Assembly: GCA_002365175.1 (NCBI GenBank)
Contig: DEZK01000001.1
Coordinates: 1 to 57,087 of the forward strand
Length of the DNA stretch: 57,087 nucleotides
From: Raskinella chloraquaticus (SeqCode)
Lineage (GTDB): Bacteria > Pseudomonadota > Alphaproteobacteria > Rhizobiales > UBA4765
Reading direction: 5' to 3'
In this document: one piece after another, positions 24,636 to 32,501 of the stretch
How the letters are laid out: each line of letters opens with the position of its first letter
How positions within the stretch are numbered: the stretch's first letter is position 1
Notes under the pieces: model-generated
The model's database searches: none
What the model saw: the letters and a program-made list of their open reading frames with translations, nothing else
Told to the model about the DNA's origin: nothing
Made by a program: the position numbers and the translations under genes

Positions 24636-27047
24636 TCAGCTGCGCAATGACCCCCCAGTTGCCCTCGTGACTTCGGCGACGATTTTTGCCGCGACCGTGT
24701 CGATTTCGGCATCCGTCAGCGTCTTGTCCTGTGGCTGCAGCGTCACTTCGATGGCGACCGATTTCTGCCCCTCGCCGACGCCCTTGCCCTCATAGACGTC
24801 AAACACACTCACCCGCGAGATGAGGTCTTTCTGCGCTCCCCGCGCCGCTTTGATGAGATCGCCGACCGCCACGCCTGAAGGTACCACAAAAGCAAAATCA
24901 CGCCGCACCGGTTGCAGCACCGACAAGGCGAGGTGGCCTTTGGTGCGGGTCGCCTTCACTTTGGGTTTTGGCAGTCGGTCGAGGTTGATCTCGAAGCCCA
25001 GCAAGGTTCCGCCGACGTCAAGCGCATTCAAGGTCCGCGGGTGCAATTCGCCGAAAGATCCCAGCACGAGCGGCCCGAGGCGCAGACTTGCTGAGCGGCC
25101 GGGATGGAACCAGGCCGGCGCATCGCGCGTCAGCTGTAGCGCGTCGGCATTGATGCCGAGCGCAGAAAGAAGGCTGAGCGCGTCCGCCTTGACGTCAAAA
25201 ACATCGGCGCTGGCGCTGCCCTGCCAGTGGCGCCCGGCGCCATTGACTTTGGCAAGTCCCCTCCTGATCCCGCAGGCTGACATGCTCTGCTCGCCCGGCT
25301 CGCCGCCATGAAAAATCTGTCCGACTTCGAACAGGGCGACATCGTGGACGCTCTTGTCGCCATTACGCTTGGCAGCGAGCGCCAACCCCGCCAGCAGGCT
25401 CGGGCGCATGGTGGAAAGATCGCTTGAAATCGGATTGGCAAGATCAAGGCCGGCAGCGGCGCCGAACAGGGCAGCCTGTTCCTTGGCAATGAAGGACCAG
25501 GTGATCGCCTCCGCCATGCCGCGCGCTGCCAGCAGGCGTTTTGTCGTGCGCACCCGCTTTTGCTGCAGCGTCAGGACCGGTCCCATGACATGCCCCTCGC
25601 GCGGCAAGGGCGTTGCCGGGACGCGGTCAAGACCGACGATGCGCACCACTTCCTCGACGAGATCAGCCTTGCCGTGAATGTCGGGGCGCCAGGAGGGAGG
25701 CGCTACCTTCCACGCTTCGCCCTGATGGCCCGATATCCAGAAGCCAAGCGATTGCAGCACGATCTTTGATTCGTAATGCGGGATATCAGCGCCGATCAAC
25801 CGCTTCACCTCGCTCACCGGAAAATCAATCACGCGGTCAATATCGGGGATCGTGCCGGCGAGTTTGATGTCGGAAGCATCGCCACCGCAGAAATCCACTG
25901 CGAGCTTTGTCGCCAGTTCAAGACCCGGCATCGTCATCAGCGGGTCAACGCCGCGCTCAAACCGGTACCGCGCGTCCGAATTGATCGCGAGCTTGCGTCC
26001 TGTCGCGGCGATGGTGAGCGGATCCCACAACGCTGATTCGATCAGCACGTCGGTTGTCGTCTCGTCACAACCCGTGCGCTCGCCGCCCATGATGCCGGCA
26101 ATCGACACCGGGCCGGCATCATCGGCAATCACGCACATCGTCGCGTCGAGCGTATAGGTCCTGCCATCGAGCGCCTGCAGGCTGTCGCCTTCTCTGCCCG
26201 CACGCACAACCAGCGCCCCTGTAAGCTTGGCAACGTCAAAGACGTGGAGCGGGCGCCCGCGATCAAGGCTGACATAGTTGGTGATATCGACGAGCGCATT
26301 GATCGGGCGAAGGCCCACCGCCTTCAGCCGCTTCTGCAGCCATGCGGACGAGGGGCCGTTCCTGACGCCACGAATGAGCCGATAGGCGAAGGCCGGGCAC
26401 CATGACGGGTTGCCGGGCAGATCGAGCCTGACATCAATGGCGCAGGGAAAGCTGCCGGCGACCGGTTTGATCTCAAGCGATTTCAAGGCGCCGACGCCGG
26501 CTGCCGCCAGATCACGCGCAATCCCGGTGATTGCCGTGCAGTCAGGGCGGTTGGGGGTGAGTGCTACGTCGATCACCGGGTCATCAAGCCCCGCCCACGC
26601 CGCGTAAGTCACGCCGAGCGGCGCGTCTGCCGGCAGATCGAGAATGCCGTCATGATCGTCTGATATTTCAAGCTCGGCTGCCGAGCACAGCATGCCGTTT
26701 GATTCAACGCCGCGAATGACGCCCGCGCCAAGCGTGATCTTCTTGCCTGGGATATAGGTGCCAGGCGGCGAGAAGACGGATTTCATGCCAGCCCGCGCAT
26801 TGGGCGCTCCGCACACCACCTGCACCGGCGAACCAGAACCGGTATCCACCATGCAGACGCGCAGCCGGTCGGCATTCGGATGCTGCTCGGCGGAAATGAC
26901 ATGGGCAATCGTGAAGCCTGAAAGCGCCTTCGCCGCGTCGCTGATGCCCTCGACCTCAAGGCCGACGCGCGTCAGCGTCGTGGCGATGTCATCGAGCGGG
27001 CGCTCGCAATCGAGATGGTCTTTGAGCCAGGAGAGGGTGAATTTCAT
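24636..27047 (-). CDS. pheT: phenylalanyl-tRNA synthetase beta subunit
   Basis: An 803-residue PheT starting M-K-F-T-L-S-W-L-K-D-H-L. Domains in order: the tRNA-binding OB fold (about 39-150; HPNADRLRVCMVDTGSG), the B3/B4 editing region (about 210-390), B5 (about 400-470), the catalytic-like core (LPREGHVMGP then T-T-K-R-L-L-A-A-R-G-M-A-E-A-I) and the C-terminal anticodon-binding ferredoxin-like domain (LSVLQPVRRDFAFVVP). It forms the alpha2-beta2 enzyme with PheS. It is separated from pheS by three small genes, with a 59-bp gap ahead of its start. The ribosome binding site is weak (AGAGAA). Confidence 0.97.
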   Translation of the reverse strand: MKFTLSWLKDHLDCERPLDDIATTLTRVGLEVEGISDAAKALSGFTIAHVISAEQHPNADRLRVCMVDTGSGSPVQVVCGAPNARAGMKSVFSPPGTYIPGKKITLGAGVIRGVESNGMLCSAAELEISDDHDGILDLPADAPLGVTYAAWAGLDDPVIDVALTPNRPDCTAITGIARDLAAAGVGALKSLEIKPVAGSFPCAIDVRLDLPGNPSWCPAFAYRLIRGVRNGPSSAWLQKRLKAVGLRPINALVDITNYVSLDRGRPLHVFDVAKLTGALVVRAGREGDSLQALDGRTYTLDATMCVIADDAGPVSIAGIMGGERTGCDETTTDVLIESALWDPLTIAATGRKLAINSDARYRFERGVDPLMTMPGLELATKLAVDFCGGDASDIKLAGTIPDIDRVIDFPVSEVKRLIGADIPHYESKIVLQSLGFWISGHQGEAWKVAPPSWRPDIHGKADLVEEVVRIVGLDRVPATPLPREGHVMGPVLTLQQKRVRTTKRLLAARGMAEAITWSFIAKEQAALFGAAAGLDLANPISSDLSTMRPSLLAGLALAAKRNGDKSVHDVALFEVGQIFHGGEPGEQSMSACGIRRGLAKVNGAGRHWQGSASADVFDVKADALSLLSALGINADALQLTRDAPAWFHPGRSASLRLGPLVLGSFGELHPRTLNALDVGGTLLGFEINLDRLPKPKVKATRTKGHLALSVLQPVRRDFAFVVPSGVAVGDLIKAARGAQKDLISRVSVFDVYEGKGVGEGQKSVAIEVTLQPQDKTLTDAEIDTVAAKIVAEVTRATGGSLRS

Positions 27048-27106
27048 GAATGTTCTCTAGTTTTTTTCTCAGGGATCACAGCAAACCGGAAATGCCTTCG
27101 TCTACC

Positions 27107-27331
27107 CTAGATCCCCATGCTGGCTCGGATTCGTGGACGGAGAGAAATCTGCAACTCGATCAAAATTGCTCTCTTGCGCGTGTCCATCGCTTTGCCAATT
27201 TTCGTGTCCAAATCAATGCCACTGTCCTCTGCAAACAGCACTACCGTTCTAATGGCCTCTTCCAATTTCGCCAGACCGCCAACAGCCGCCACGGCTCGTG
27301 AAAGCAGGATCGACTCGATCGCCAAAATCAC
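27107..27331 (-). CDS. small uncharacterised protein in pheS-pheT interval
   Basis: A 74-codon frame starting at GTG whose GTGA overlaps the DUF2442 stop, so translational coupling is likely. The predicted protein is mostly helical, with L-A-I-E-S-I-L-L-S-R, LAKLEEAIRTVVLFAEDSGI and a basic C-terminus (R-K-R-A-I-L-I-E-L, R-P-R-I-R). I do not recognise a family. It is part of a tight trio with DUF4160 and DUF2442. It could be a genuine third component or a decayed gene. Confidence 0.5.
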   Translation of the reverse strand: MILAIESILLSRAVAAVGGLAKLEEAIRTVVLFAEDSGIDLDTKIGKAMDTRKRAILIELQISLRPRIRASMGI

Positions 27332-27603
27332 GCTGCCTGCCCCGGTTCAATTGCCCCCGGCGCCTTTTGGCCGCGCAGGATCGATGCAATTGAAATGTCC
27401 TCGTCAATGTCGGGCCAGTGAAGACCCATGGGTTGAAACTCGATGGAAGCACGCGCGGCCTCATTCGCCTTCGCAAGTCGCGGATACCACCAGAGTGGCG
27501 CGCTTAAACTGCGCCCGTCCGCGAGCGTTACATGAAGATGTTGGCTGTCACAATGCGCTGCAACCGGGCGGGTATCTTCGATTTCGATCTGCAAGACAGT
27601 CAT
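27328..27603 (-). CDS. DUF2442 domain protein
   Basis: A 91-residue protein: L-H-V-T-L-A-D-G-R near 24-32, then PLWWYPRLAKANEAARASIE and GLHWPDIDEDISIASILRG, which is the DUF2442 signature. Start 27603 lies 1 bp after the DUF4160 stop; the longer frame to 27678 is within DUF4160. DUF4160-DUF2442 pairs recur in bacterial genomes and have been suggested as toxin-antitoxin-like pairs. I know of no activity that can be assigned from the sequence here. Confidence 0.8.
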   Translation of the reverse strand: MTVLQIEIEDTRPVAAHCDSQHLHVTLADGRSLSAPLWWYPRLAKANEAARASIEFQPMGLHWPDIDEDISIASILRGQKAPGAIEPGQAA

Positions 27604-27604
27604 C

Positions 27605-27841
27605 TCAAACTCCAAAGTAACTTTGCCAGGCAGCCAGGAAACCGTCCCGCTCTTCTCGGGTCTTGCGTACAATCTCATTCAACTCTTGTGCAGAATACCC
27701 CAGATTGACAGCGATTGTCAGGTCGCGGAGCCAGACTTTTGCTTCACATCCGTCTTTCACAACATGGATGTGAGGTGGTTCCCAACCGTCGGCTGAGTAG
27801 AAGAAAAAGCGAAACCCGCTCCAGCGTAATAAGGTCGGCAT
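27605..27841 (-). CDS. DUF4160 domain protein
   Basis: A 78-residue protein with the DUF4160 core: F-R-F-F-F-Y-S-A-D-G near 10-19, then EPPHIHVVKDGCEAKVWL, L-G-Y-S-A-Q-E-L-N-E-I and an R-E-E-R-D-G-F-L-A-A-W-Q-S-Y-F C-terminus. It is directly downstream of pheS (1 bp gap) and upstream of DUF2442. Small, with conserved histidines (PPHIHV), so a nuclease-like or other toxin-like role has been speculated; nothing here proves it. Confidence 0.82.
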   Translation of the reverse strand: MPTLLRWSGFRFFFYSADGWEPPHIHVVKDGCEAKVWLRDLTIAVNLGYSAQELNEIVRKTREERDGFLAAWQSYFGV

Positions 27842-27842
27842 T

Positions 27843-28934
27843 TCAGCCGCTCAAGCCCGCCACCAGGCTCGGCAGGTCAAGCGGGCGGAAACCGTAATGA
27901 TCAATCCATCGCTGATCGGCGTCGAAGAAGGCGCGCAGATCGGGCATGCCGTATTTCAGCATGGCGATGCGGTCGATGCCCAAGCCCCAGGCAAAGCCCT
28001 GATAGATGTCCGGATCAAGGCCGCAATTGCGGATGACGTTGGGATGGACCATGCCGCAGCCGAGGATTTCCAGCCAGTCCTCGCCCTCGCCGAAGCGGAT
28101 GTCATCGCCGGTGCGCCGGCACTGGATGTCGACTTCCATCGACGGCTCGGTGAACGGGAAATGGCTCGGGCGGAAGCGCATCTTGACGTCGTTGACTTCG
28201 AAGAAGGCCTTGCAGAACTCTTCCAGCACCCATTTGAGGTGGCCCATATGGCTTGATTTGTCGATGACGAGCCCCTCGACCTGATGGAACATCGGCGTGT
28301 GGGTCTGGTCGGAATCGCAGCGATATGTGCGCCCGGGGATAATCACCCGGATGGGCGGCTTGTGGGTCAGCATGGTGCGGATCTGCACCGGGCTCGTGTG
28401 CGTGCGCAGCACATGGCGTGTGCCGTCGGGTTTGGCCGGCATGAAGAAGGTATCGTGCATCTCGCGCGCCGGATGGCCGGGCGGGAAATTGAGCATGGTG
28501 AAGTTATACTCGTCCGTTTCGATGTCCGGCCCGTCGGCGACGGCAAACCCCATATCGTGGAAAATGGCGGTCAGCTCATCGATCACCTGGGTGATGGGAT
28601 GAATGCGCCCGCTCTCAAGGCCCGAGGGGCGCACCGGCAAGGTGATGTCGATGGTCTCGCTGATGAGGCGCACGGTGAGCGTCTTTTCCGCCAGTTCGCT
28701 CTTGCGCGTCACCAAGGCTGCCGAAACGATGTCCTTGAGCGCATTGATTGCTGCGCCCTGCACCTTGCGCTCATCAGGCGACATCTTGCCAAGCGTCGCC
28801 AGCAAGGCCGACACCGAGCCCTTCTTGCCCAGCGCGGCGATGCGCAGGGCTTCCAGTGCCGCTTCATCGCCGGCTGCCGCAATCGCCGTCAGAAGCGTGG
28901 TCTGCAGGGCCGGTAACTCGTCCATCGCCGTCAT
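27843..28934 (-). CDS. pheS: phenylalanyl-tRNA synthetase alpha subunit
   Basis: A 363-residue PheS. An N-terminal coiled coil (about 1-90; A-A-L-E-A-L-R, LGKKGSVSALL) is followed by the catalytic domain with HPITQVIDELTAIFHDMGF, FPPGHPAREMHDTFF, LRTHTSPVQIRTM (motif 2 region), FRPSHFPFTEPSMEVDI and a terminal GLGIDRIAML motif 3. The ATG at 28934 follows GAGGGGCAGG. It lies 10 bp after the Rieske gene and 1 bp before DUF4160. It is usually preceded directly by rplT; here a ring oxygenase is between them. Confidence 0.97.
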   Translation of the reverse strand: MTAMDELPALQTTLLTAIAAAGDEAALEALRIAALGKKGSVSALLATLGKMSPDERKVQGAAINALKDIVSAALVTRKSELAEKTLTVRLISETIDITLPVRPSGLESGRIHPITQVIDELTAIFHDMGFAVADGPDIETDEYNFTMLNFPPGHPAREMHDTFFMPAKPDGTRHVLRTHTSPVQIRTMLTHKPPIRVIIPGRTYRCDSDQTHTPMFHQVEGLVIDKSSHMGHLKWVLEEFCKAFFEVNDVKMRFRPSHFPFTEPSMEVDIQCRRTGDDIRFGEGEDWLEILGCGMVHPNVIRNCGLDPDIYQGFAWGLGIDRIAMLKYGMPDLRAFFDADQRWIDHYGFRPLDLPSLVAGLSG

Positions 28935-28944
28935 GTCCTGCCCC

Positions 28945-30003
28945 TCAACTGCGCCAGCGCAATGTCATCGGCTCCAGCGGATTGGCAAAAGCTGTGCCCG
29001 ATTTCTGCGCCGCCAGATAGCTGTCCTTGATGCGGGCCCACCAGCGCGCCTGCGTATCGGCATCGTTCACCATCATCAGCCGCGGCTCATGGAGCAGGCC
29101 TTCGCGCTGGCGGATGACGACGAGCCGGTCCTGATCAAGGAAAACGCGCATGAGATGTTCAAACAAGGGGCGCAGACCGCCCGCCCATCCCGCCGATATC
29201 CAAAAGAACTGATGCACCTCGGTGTTGCTCTCGTCATTGGGCGTCAGGGCGGTGAGGCCGGTTGCCTGGTGGCGCTCGCCGCGGATGTTCTCGATCCGAA
29301 AGCCGGGAAGGCGGTAGGTGATCTCGGTCGTCACTTCGGTACCGAGCAGACGGTAGGCGATGTTCTGCGGCGGCAGGCGGTGGCGCACCATGCTCCAGCC
29401 AAGCTCGGAGGGGGCGAAGGATTTTTCTTTCGGCCTGAGCTTGCTTGCCTGCTTCTTGAACCACCACGAGGTGTGGACGAACGCTGCATGCGTCGGGTCC
29501 ATGAGGCCAAAGGCAGCATGATCGGTTGAACAGGTGAAGGGCAGCATGATGTGGAATTTGGGCGCCGCAGCGCCGGCAAAATCCGGCATCAGGGGCGGTG
29601 CCGGATAGCCGCCTTCAGACGGTGTCTCGGCTTTTTGCGGAAAATAGATCCACACCACGCCCTGGCTCTCGGTGCAGGCGAAATTGCCGCAGCGGATCTT
29701 GGTGAGATCGACCTGCTGGCCTTCGCGCAGCGACGGGATGTCGACGCAGGTGCCCGCCCCGTCGAAGCGCCAGCCATGATAGGAACACGCAAGCGTCGTG
29801 CCGTCGAAATGGCCATAGCTGAGCGGGATGCCGCGATGGGGACAGATATCGCGCAGCGCGAACACCGAACCATCACTTTTGCGACCGATGAGCACCGGCT
29901 CGTTCATCAGCTTCTTGGTGATGAATTTGCCCGGGCGCAGATCGCGCCCCGGGCAGGCGACATACCACATGCCGCGAATGAGGTCAGCTGTCAGGCCTTG
30001 CAT
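28945..30003 (-). CDS. Rieske [2Fe-2S] aromatic ring oxygenase, alpha-subunit type
   Basis: A 352-residue Rieske non-heme iron oxygenase. The Rieske cluster motif C54-P-H56 with C73-S-Y-H76 is CxH-x16-CxxH, within ICPHRGIPLSYG and CSYHGWRFDG. The catalytic iron site is D-x2-H-x4-H, with D169, H172 and H177 in LMDPTHAAFVH. Length and the single-subunit form recall vanillate O-demethylase or similar monooxygenases needing a separate reductase, which is not in this window. The ATG at 30003 has GGAG 7 nt upstream; the frame is open to 30309, but that overlaps rplT. It lies between rplT (110 bp upstream) and pheS (10 bp downstream). Confidence 0.88.
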   Translation of the reverse strand: MQGLTADLIRGMWYVACPGRDLRPGKFITKKLMNEPVLIGRKSDGSVFALRDICPHRGIPLSYGHFDGTTLACSYHGWRFDGAGTCVDIPSLREGQQVDLTKIRCGNFACTESQGVVWIYFPQKAETPSEGGYPAPPLMPDFAGAAAPKFHIMLPFTCSTDHAAFGLMDPTHAAFVHTSWWFKKQASKLRPKEKSFAPSELGWSMVRHRLPPQNIAYRLLGTEVTTEITYRLPGFRIENIRGERHQATGLTALTPNDESNTEVHQFFWISAGWAGGLRPLFEHLMRVFLDQDRLVVIRQREGLLHEPRLMMVNDADTQARWWARIKDSYLAAQKSGTAFANPLEPMTLRWRS

Positions 30004-30113
30004 GAAACGCTCCATGAGGCGGCACCAGGGAACATACCCGCCGCCGATGTCCCGGCGCCCTGAAGTGATTACGCCAGAGGCGCTTCCAGACCGCCAGCCT
30101 GTCTGTCTCAAGC

Positions 30114-30488
30114 TTAGGCTGCAACCTTGGCGGATGCCGCCATCGCCTGTTCGACGATCGCCTTGAAGGTGTCGAAATCGCGTACCGCGAGATCGGACAA
30201 TACCTTGCGGTCGATGACGATCTCGGCGCGGCTCAACCCGTCGATGAGGCGGGCATAGGTGTATTTCGCGTCGATCGAGCGCACGCCGGCATTGATGCGC
30301 TGGATCCACAGCGAGCGGAAGGTGCGCTTCTTCGCCTTGCGGTCGCGATAGGCATATTGCATCGACCGTTCGACGGCATTCTTCGCCGCGCGGATGGTAT
30401 TCTTGCGCCGGCCACGAAAGCCTTTTGCCGCCTTGAAAACCTTCTTGTGCTTGGCATGTGAGGTGGTGCCACGTTTAACGCGGGCCAT
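30114..30488 (-). CDS. rplT: 50S ribosomal protein L20
   Basis: A 124-residue basic protein starting M-A-R-V-K-R-G. KKVFKAAKGFRGRRKNTIRA and RINAGVRSIDAKYTYARLI are invariant L20 regions binding 23S rRNA. It follows rpmI by 44 bp. A weak hairpin (30018-30045, GGCGGC...GCCGCC) sits before the next gene's start. infC is not adjacent. Confidence 0.98.
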   Translation of the reverse strand: MARVKRGTTSHAKHKKVFKAAKGFRGRRKNTIRAAKNAVERSMQYAYRDRKAKKRTFRSLWIQRINAGVRSIDAKYTYARLIDGLSRAEIVIDRKVLSDLAVRDFDTFKAIVEQAMAASAKVAA

Positions 30489-30532
30489 GGGAAATCTCCT
30501 TCAAACTCTCTTGCAAACGAACCCTTGTGCGT

Positions 30533-30733
30533 TCACACGCCGTAAGGGAGCCATTTCTTGACGATGATCTGGTCGGGCTCGGCCATCACGGTCGTGCCGC
30601 GCTGCTGGCGGATCTGCTTCTTGGTCCGCTTGATCATGCCGTGGCGTTTGCCGGCCTGCGAGGAAACGACTTTCCCCGTGCCGGTGAGCTTGAAGCGCTT
30701 CTTGGCGCCGCTCTTGGTCTTCATCTTGGGCAT
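30533..30733 (-). CDS. rpmI: 50S ribosomal protein L35
   Basis: A 66-residue basic protein starting M-P-K-M-K-T-K-S-G-A-K-K-R-F and ending W-L-P-Y-G-V. The frame is open upstream to 30748, but the M-P-K start is conserved. The T-G-T-G-K-V and KRHGMIKR segments are family-typical. It heads a run of minus-strand genes continuing to 22799. Confidence 0.98.
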   Translation of the reverse strand: MPKMKTKSGAKKRFKLTGTGKVVSSQAGKRHGMIKRTKKQIRQQRGTTVMAEPDQIIVKKWLPYGV

Positions 30734-30834
30734 TTTGCACTCCATCAAAAAAGCCCGCGCTGTTCACCAGAACAGGGGGCGTGCCAAACGATCGCCCGGG
30801 CAGCCCTTATCAGCCCGGCGATCAGGAAGGCGCG

Positions 30835-30862
30835 GCATAAAGGAAAAGGCGAAAAGAGGCAA
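30835..30862 (-). promoter_or_regulatory. candidate promoter for the rpmI-rplT-phe run
   Basis: On the minus strand TTGCCT (30862-30857) and TTATGC (30840-30835) are 16 nt apart, a good alphaproteobacterial-type -35/-10 pair, about 100 bp before the rpmI ATG. It is in the 150-bp gap after opgG. Seen by eye only. Confidence 0.45.
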
Positions 30863-30883
30863 GGGTGTGGAAGTAAAATCCGC

Positions 30884-32449
30884 TTATCCCGGATGATATT
30901 GATAGCTCCACGTCTCGCTGGCCGGTTTGCCGCCGATCATCAGGCTTGCCCGCAATTCCACCGGTTGCGGCCCTTCCACCAGCAAATCAAACTGGGTGCG
31001 CCAATGACCAGCTAAGCCGTTGGGCACGGCTTCGGTGTGCTGATAGGGGCCGAAGCTGCCGCGCGATATCCATAGCTGCACCTGTGGCAGGGCACCCTTG
31101 GGCAGGCGGGTGAGCGGCCCGCCCAGAAACTCGACGAGAAATTTACGCACGCCCCGTGGCCGCTCGGTGCCAGGCTGCCCGCCATTGCCAAGCCGTGTCG
31201 CCACCACGCGCGCCAGCGCCGGTTGGGCAATAGCCGCTTTCGGCGCGTCGGCTGCCCAGGTGATGCGGTAGCGGTAGCTGCGTTTCTCGCCCGCTTTTGC
31301 CGGCTCACCCGGCACCCACATGGCAACGATGTTATCGTGGATTTCATCATCGGTCGGGATTTCGACCAGCTGGACAGCTCCGGCGCCCCAGTCACCGACC
31401 GGCTCGACATAGGCGCTCGGGCGGCGCTCGTAATAGACGCCGTCGGTGTAATGGTCGAACAGACGGTCGCGCTGCATGAGGCCGAAGCCGCGCGGGTTCT
31501 CATCGAGGAAGGACGAGACCGTCACCTGCGGCGGATTGTTGAGCGGGCGCCACAGCCGCTCGCCCTTTCCGGTGAGGAGTTGCAGCCCGTCGCTGTCATG
31601 CACTTCCGGGCGCCAATCGACCATGGCCGGTTTGCGGGTTTCCGAAAACCAGTACATCGAGGTAAGCGGCGCAATGCCGAGCCGCGCGATGTCGCGGCGC
31701 AGAAAAAGCTGGCATTCGACGTCGATAACCACCCCTTTGTCGCGCCGGCAGGTGAAGGTGTAGGCCCCGGTAAGCGAGGGCCCCTCAAGCAGGGCGTGGA
31801 TGATGGCTGCGCCCTTCTCCGCTTTAGCATCGATATAAAAGGCGGTGAAATCAGGAAATTCCTCGCCCTCAGGCGTTGCCACGTTGAGCGCGATGCCGCG
31901 CGCCGACAGCCCGTACTGGTTCAACTCGCCGATGGCACGAAAATAGGAGGCGCCGAGAAAGGCGATCCAGTCCTGGGTGCGCCAGTCCTTGCGCTTGCGG
32001 CTTTCCTGCAAACGAAAGCCGGCAAAGCCGGCATTGGCGGGCAGCGCCTTCGCCGGGCTGTCATCGGGCATGGTGAACAGCGCCGGGTCATAGAGGATTT
32101 CCCGCGAGCGGCCGCTCCTCACCTCGTGGATTGCCACGCCCTTCTGGAAATAGCGCCCGAGATGGAAGAAGCTGACCGGATAGGGCCCGCTGCCATCGGC
32201 GAAAAGCCCGCGCTCAGGCGTAAATCTGATCTTGCCATGCGCATCATAATCGATGGCCTGCGCCGCTGCCTGGGGGGAACGTGGCTGATAGGGCGCAGCA
32301 GCCAGGCGCTCGGCTTGAGCTTTCAGAATGTCGCGGGAAAACGGGGCCGCTTCGCCAAGGCGCATGGCATGAGGCTGTTGCGCCAGAACGAGGTCCGGCA
32401 TAGCGGGAAGCATCATGCCGGCGAAAAGAGTTCGTCGTGTCAGGGCCAT
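30884..32449 (-). CDS. periplasmic glucan biosynthesis protein OpgG/OpgD
   Basis: A 521-residue MdoG/OpgG family protein needed for osmoregulated periplasmic glucans. It starts M-A-L-T-R-R-T-L-F-A-G, a twin-arginine signal like that of OpgD, with cleavage near V-L-A-Q-Q. The periplasmic part includes FSRDILKAQAERLAAAPY, YDAHGKIRFTPER, FFHLGRYFQKGVAIHEV, PLTSMYWFSETRKP, EVHDSDGLQLLTGKGERLWR and PRGFGLMQRDR. Tat transport suggests OpgD rather than OpgG, but the two cannot be told apart here. No opgH-type glucosyltransferase is adjacent. Confidence 0.92.
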   Translation of the reverse strand: MALTRRTLFAGMMLPAMPDLVLAQQPHAMRLGEAAPFSRDILKAQAERLAAAPYQPRSPQAAAQAIDYDAHGKIRFTPERGLFADGSGPYPVSFFHLGRYFQKGVAIHEVRSGRSREILYDPALFTMPDDSPAKALPANAGFAGFRLQESRKRKDWRTQDWIAFLGASYFRAIGELNQYGLSARGIALNVATPEGEEFPDFTAFYIDAKAEKGAAIIHALLEGPSLTGAYTFTCRRDKGVVIDVECQLFLRRDIARLGIAPLTSMYWFSETRKPAMVDWRPEVHDSDGLQLLTGKGERLWRPLNNPPQVTVSSFLDENPRGFGLMQRDRLFDHYTDGVYYERRPSAYVEPVGDWGAGAVQLVEIPTDDEIHDNIVAMWVPGEPAKAGEKRSYRYRITWAADAPKAAIAQPALARVVATRLGNGGQPGTERPRGVRKFLVEFLGGPLTRLPKGALPQVQLWISRGSFGPYQHTEAVPNGLAGHWRTQFDLLVEGPQPVELRASLMIGGKPASETWSYQYHPG

Positions 32450-32501
32450 CGGCAGGTGATCATCCGCTCAGGGTTGTCTTGCGCTCAAGGTTGTCTTGCG
32501 C

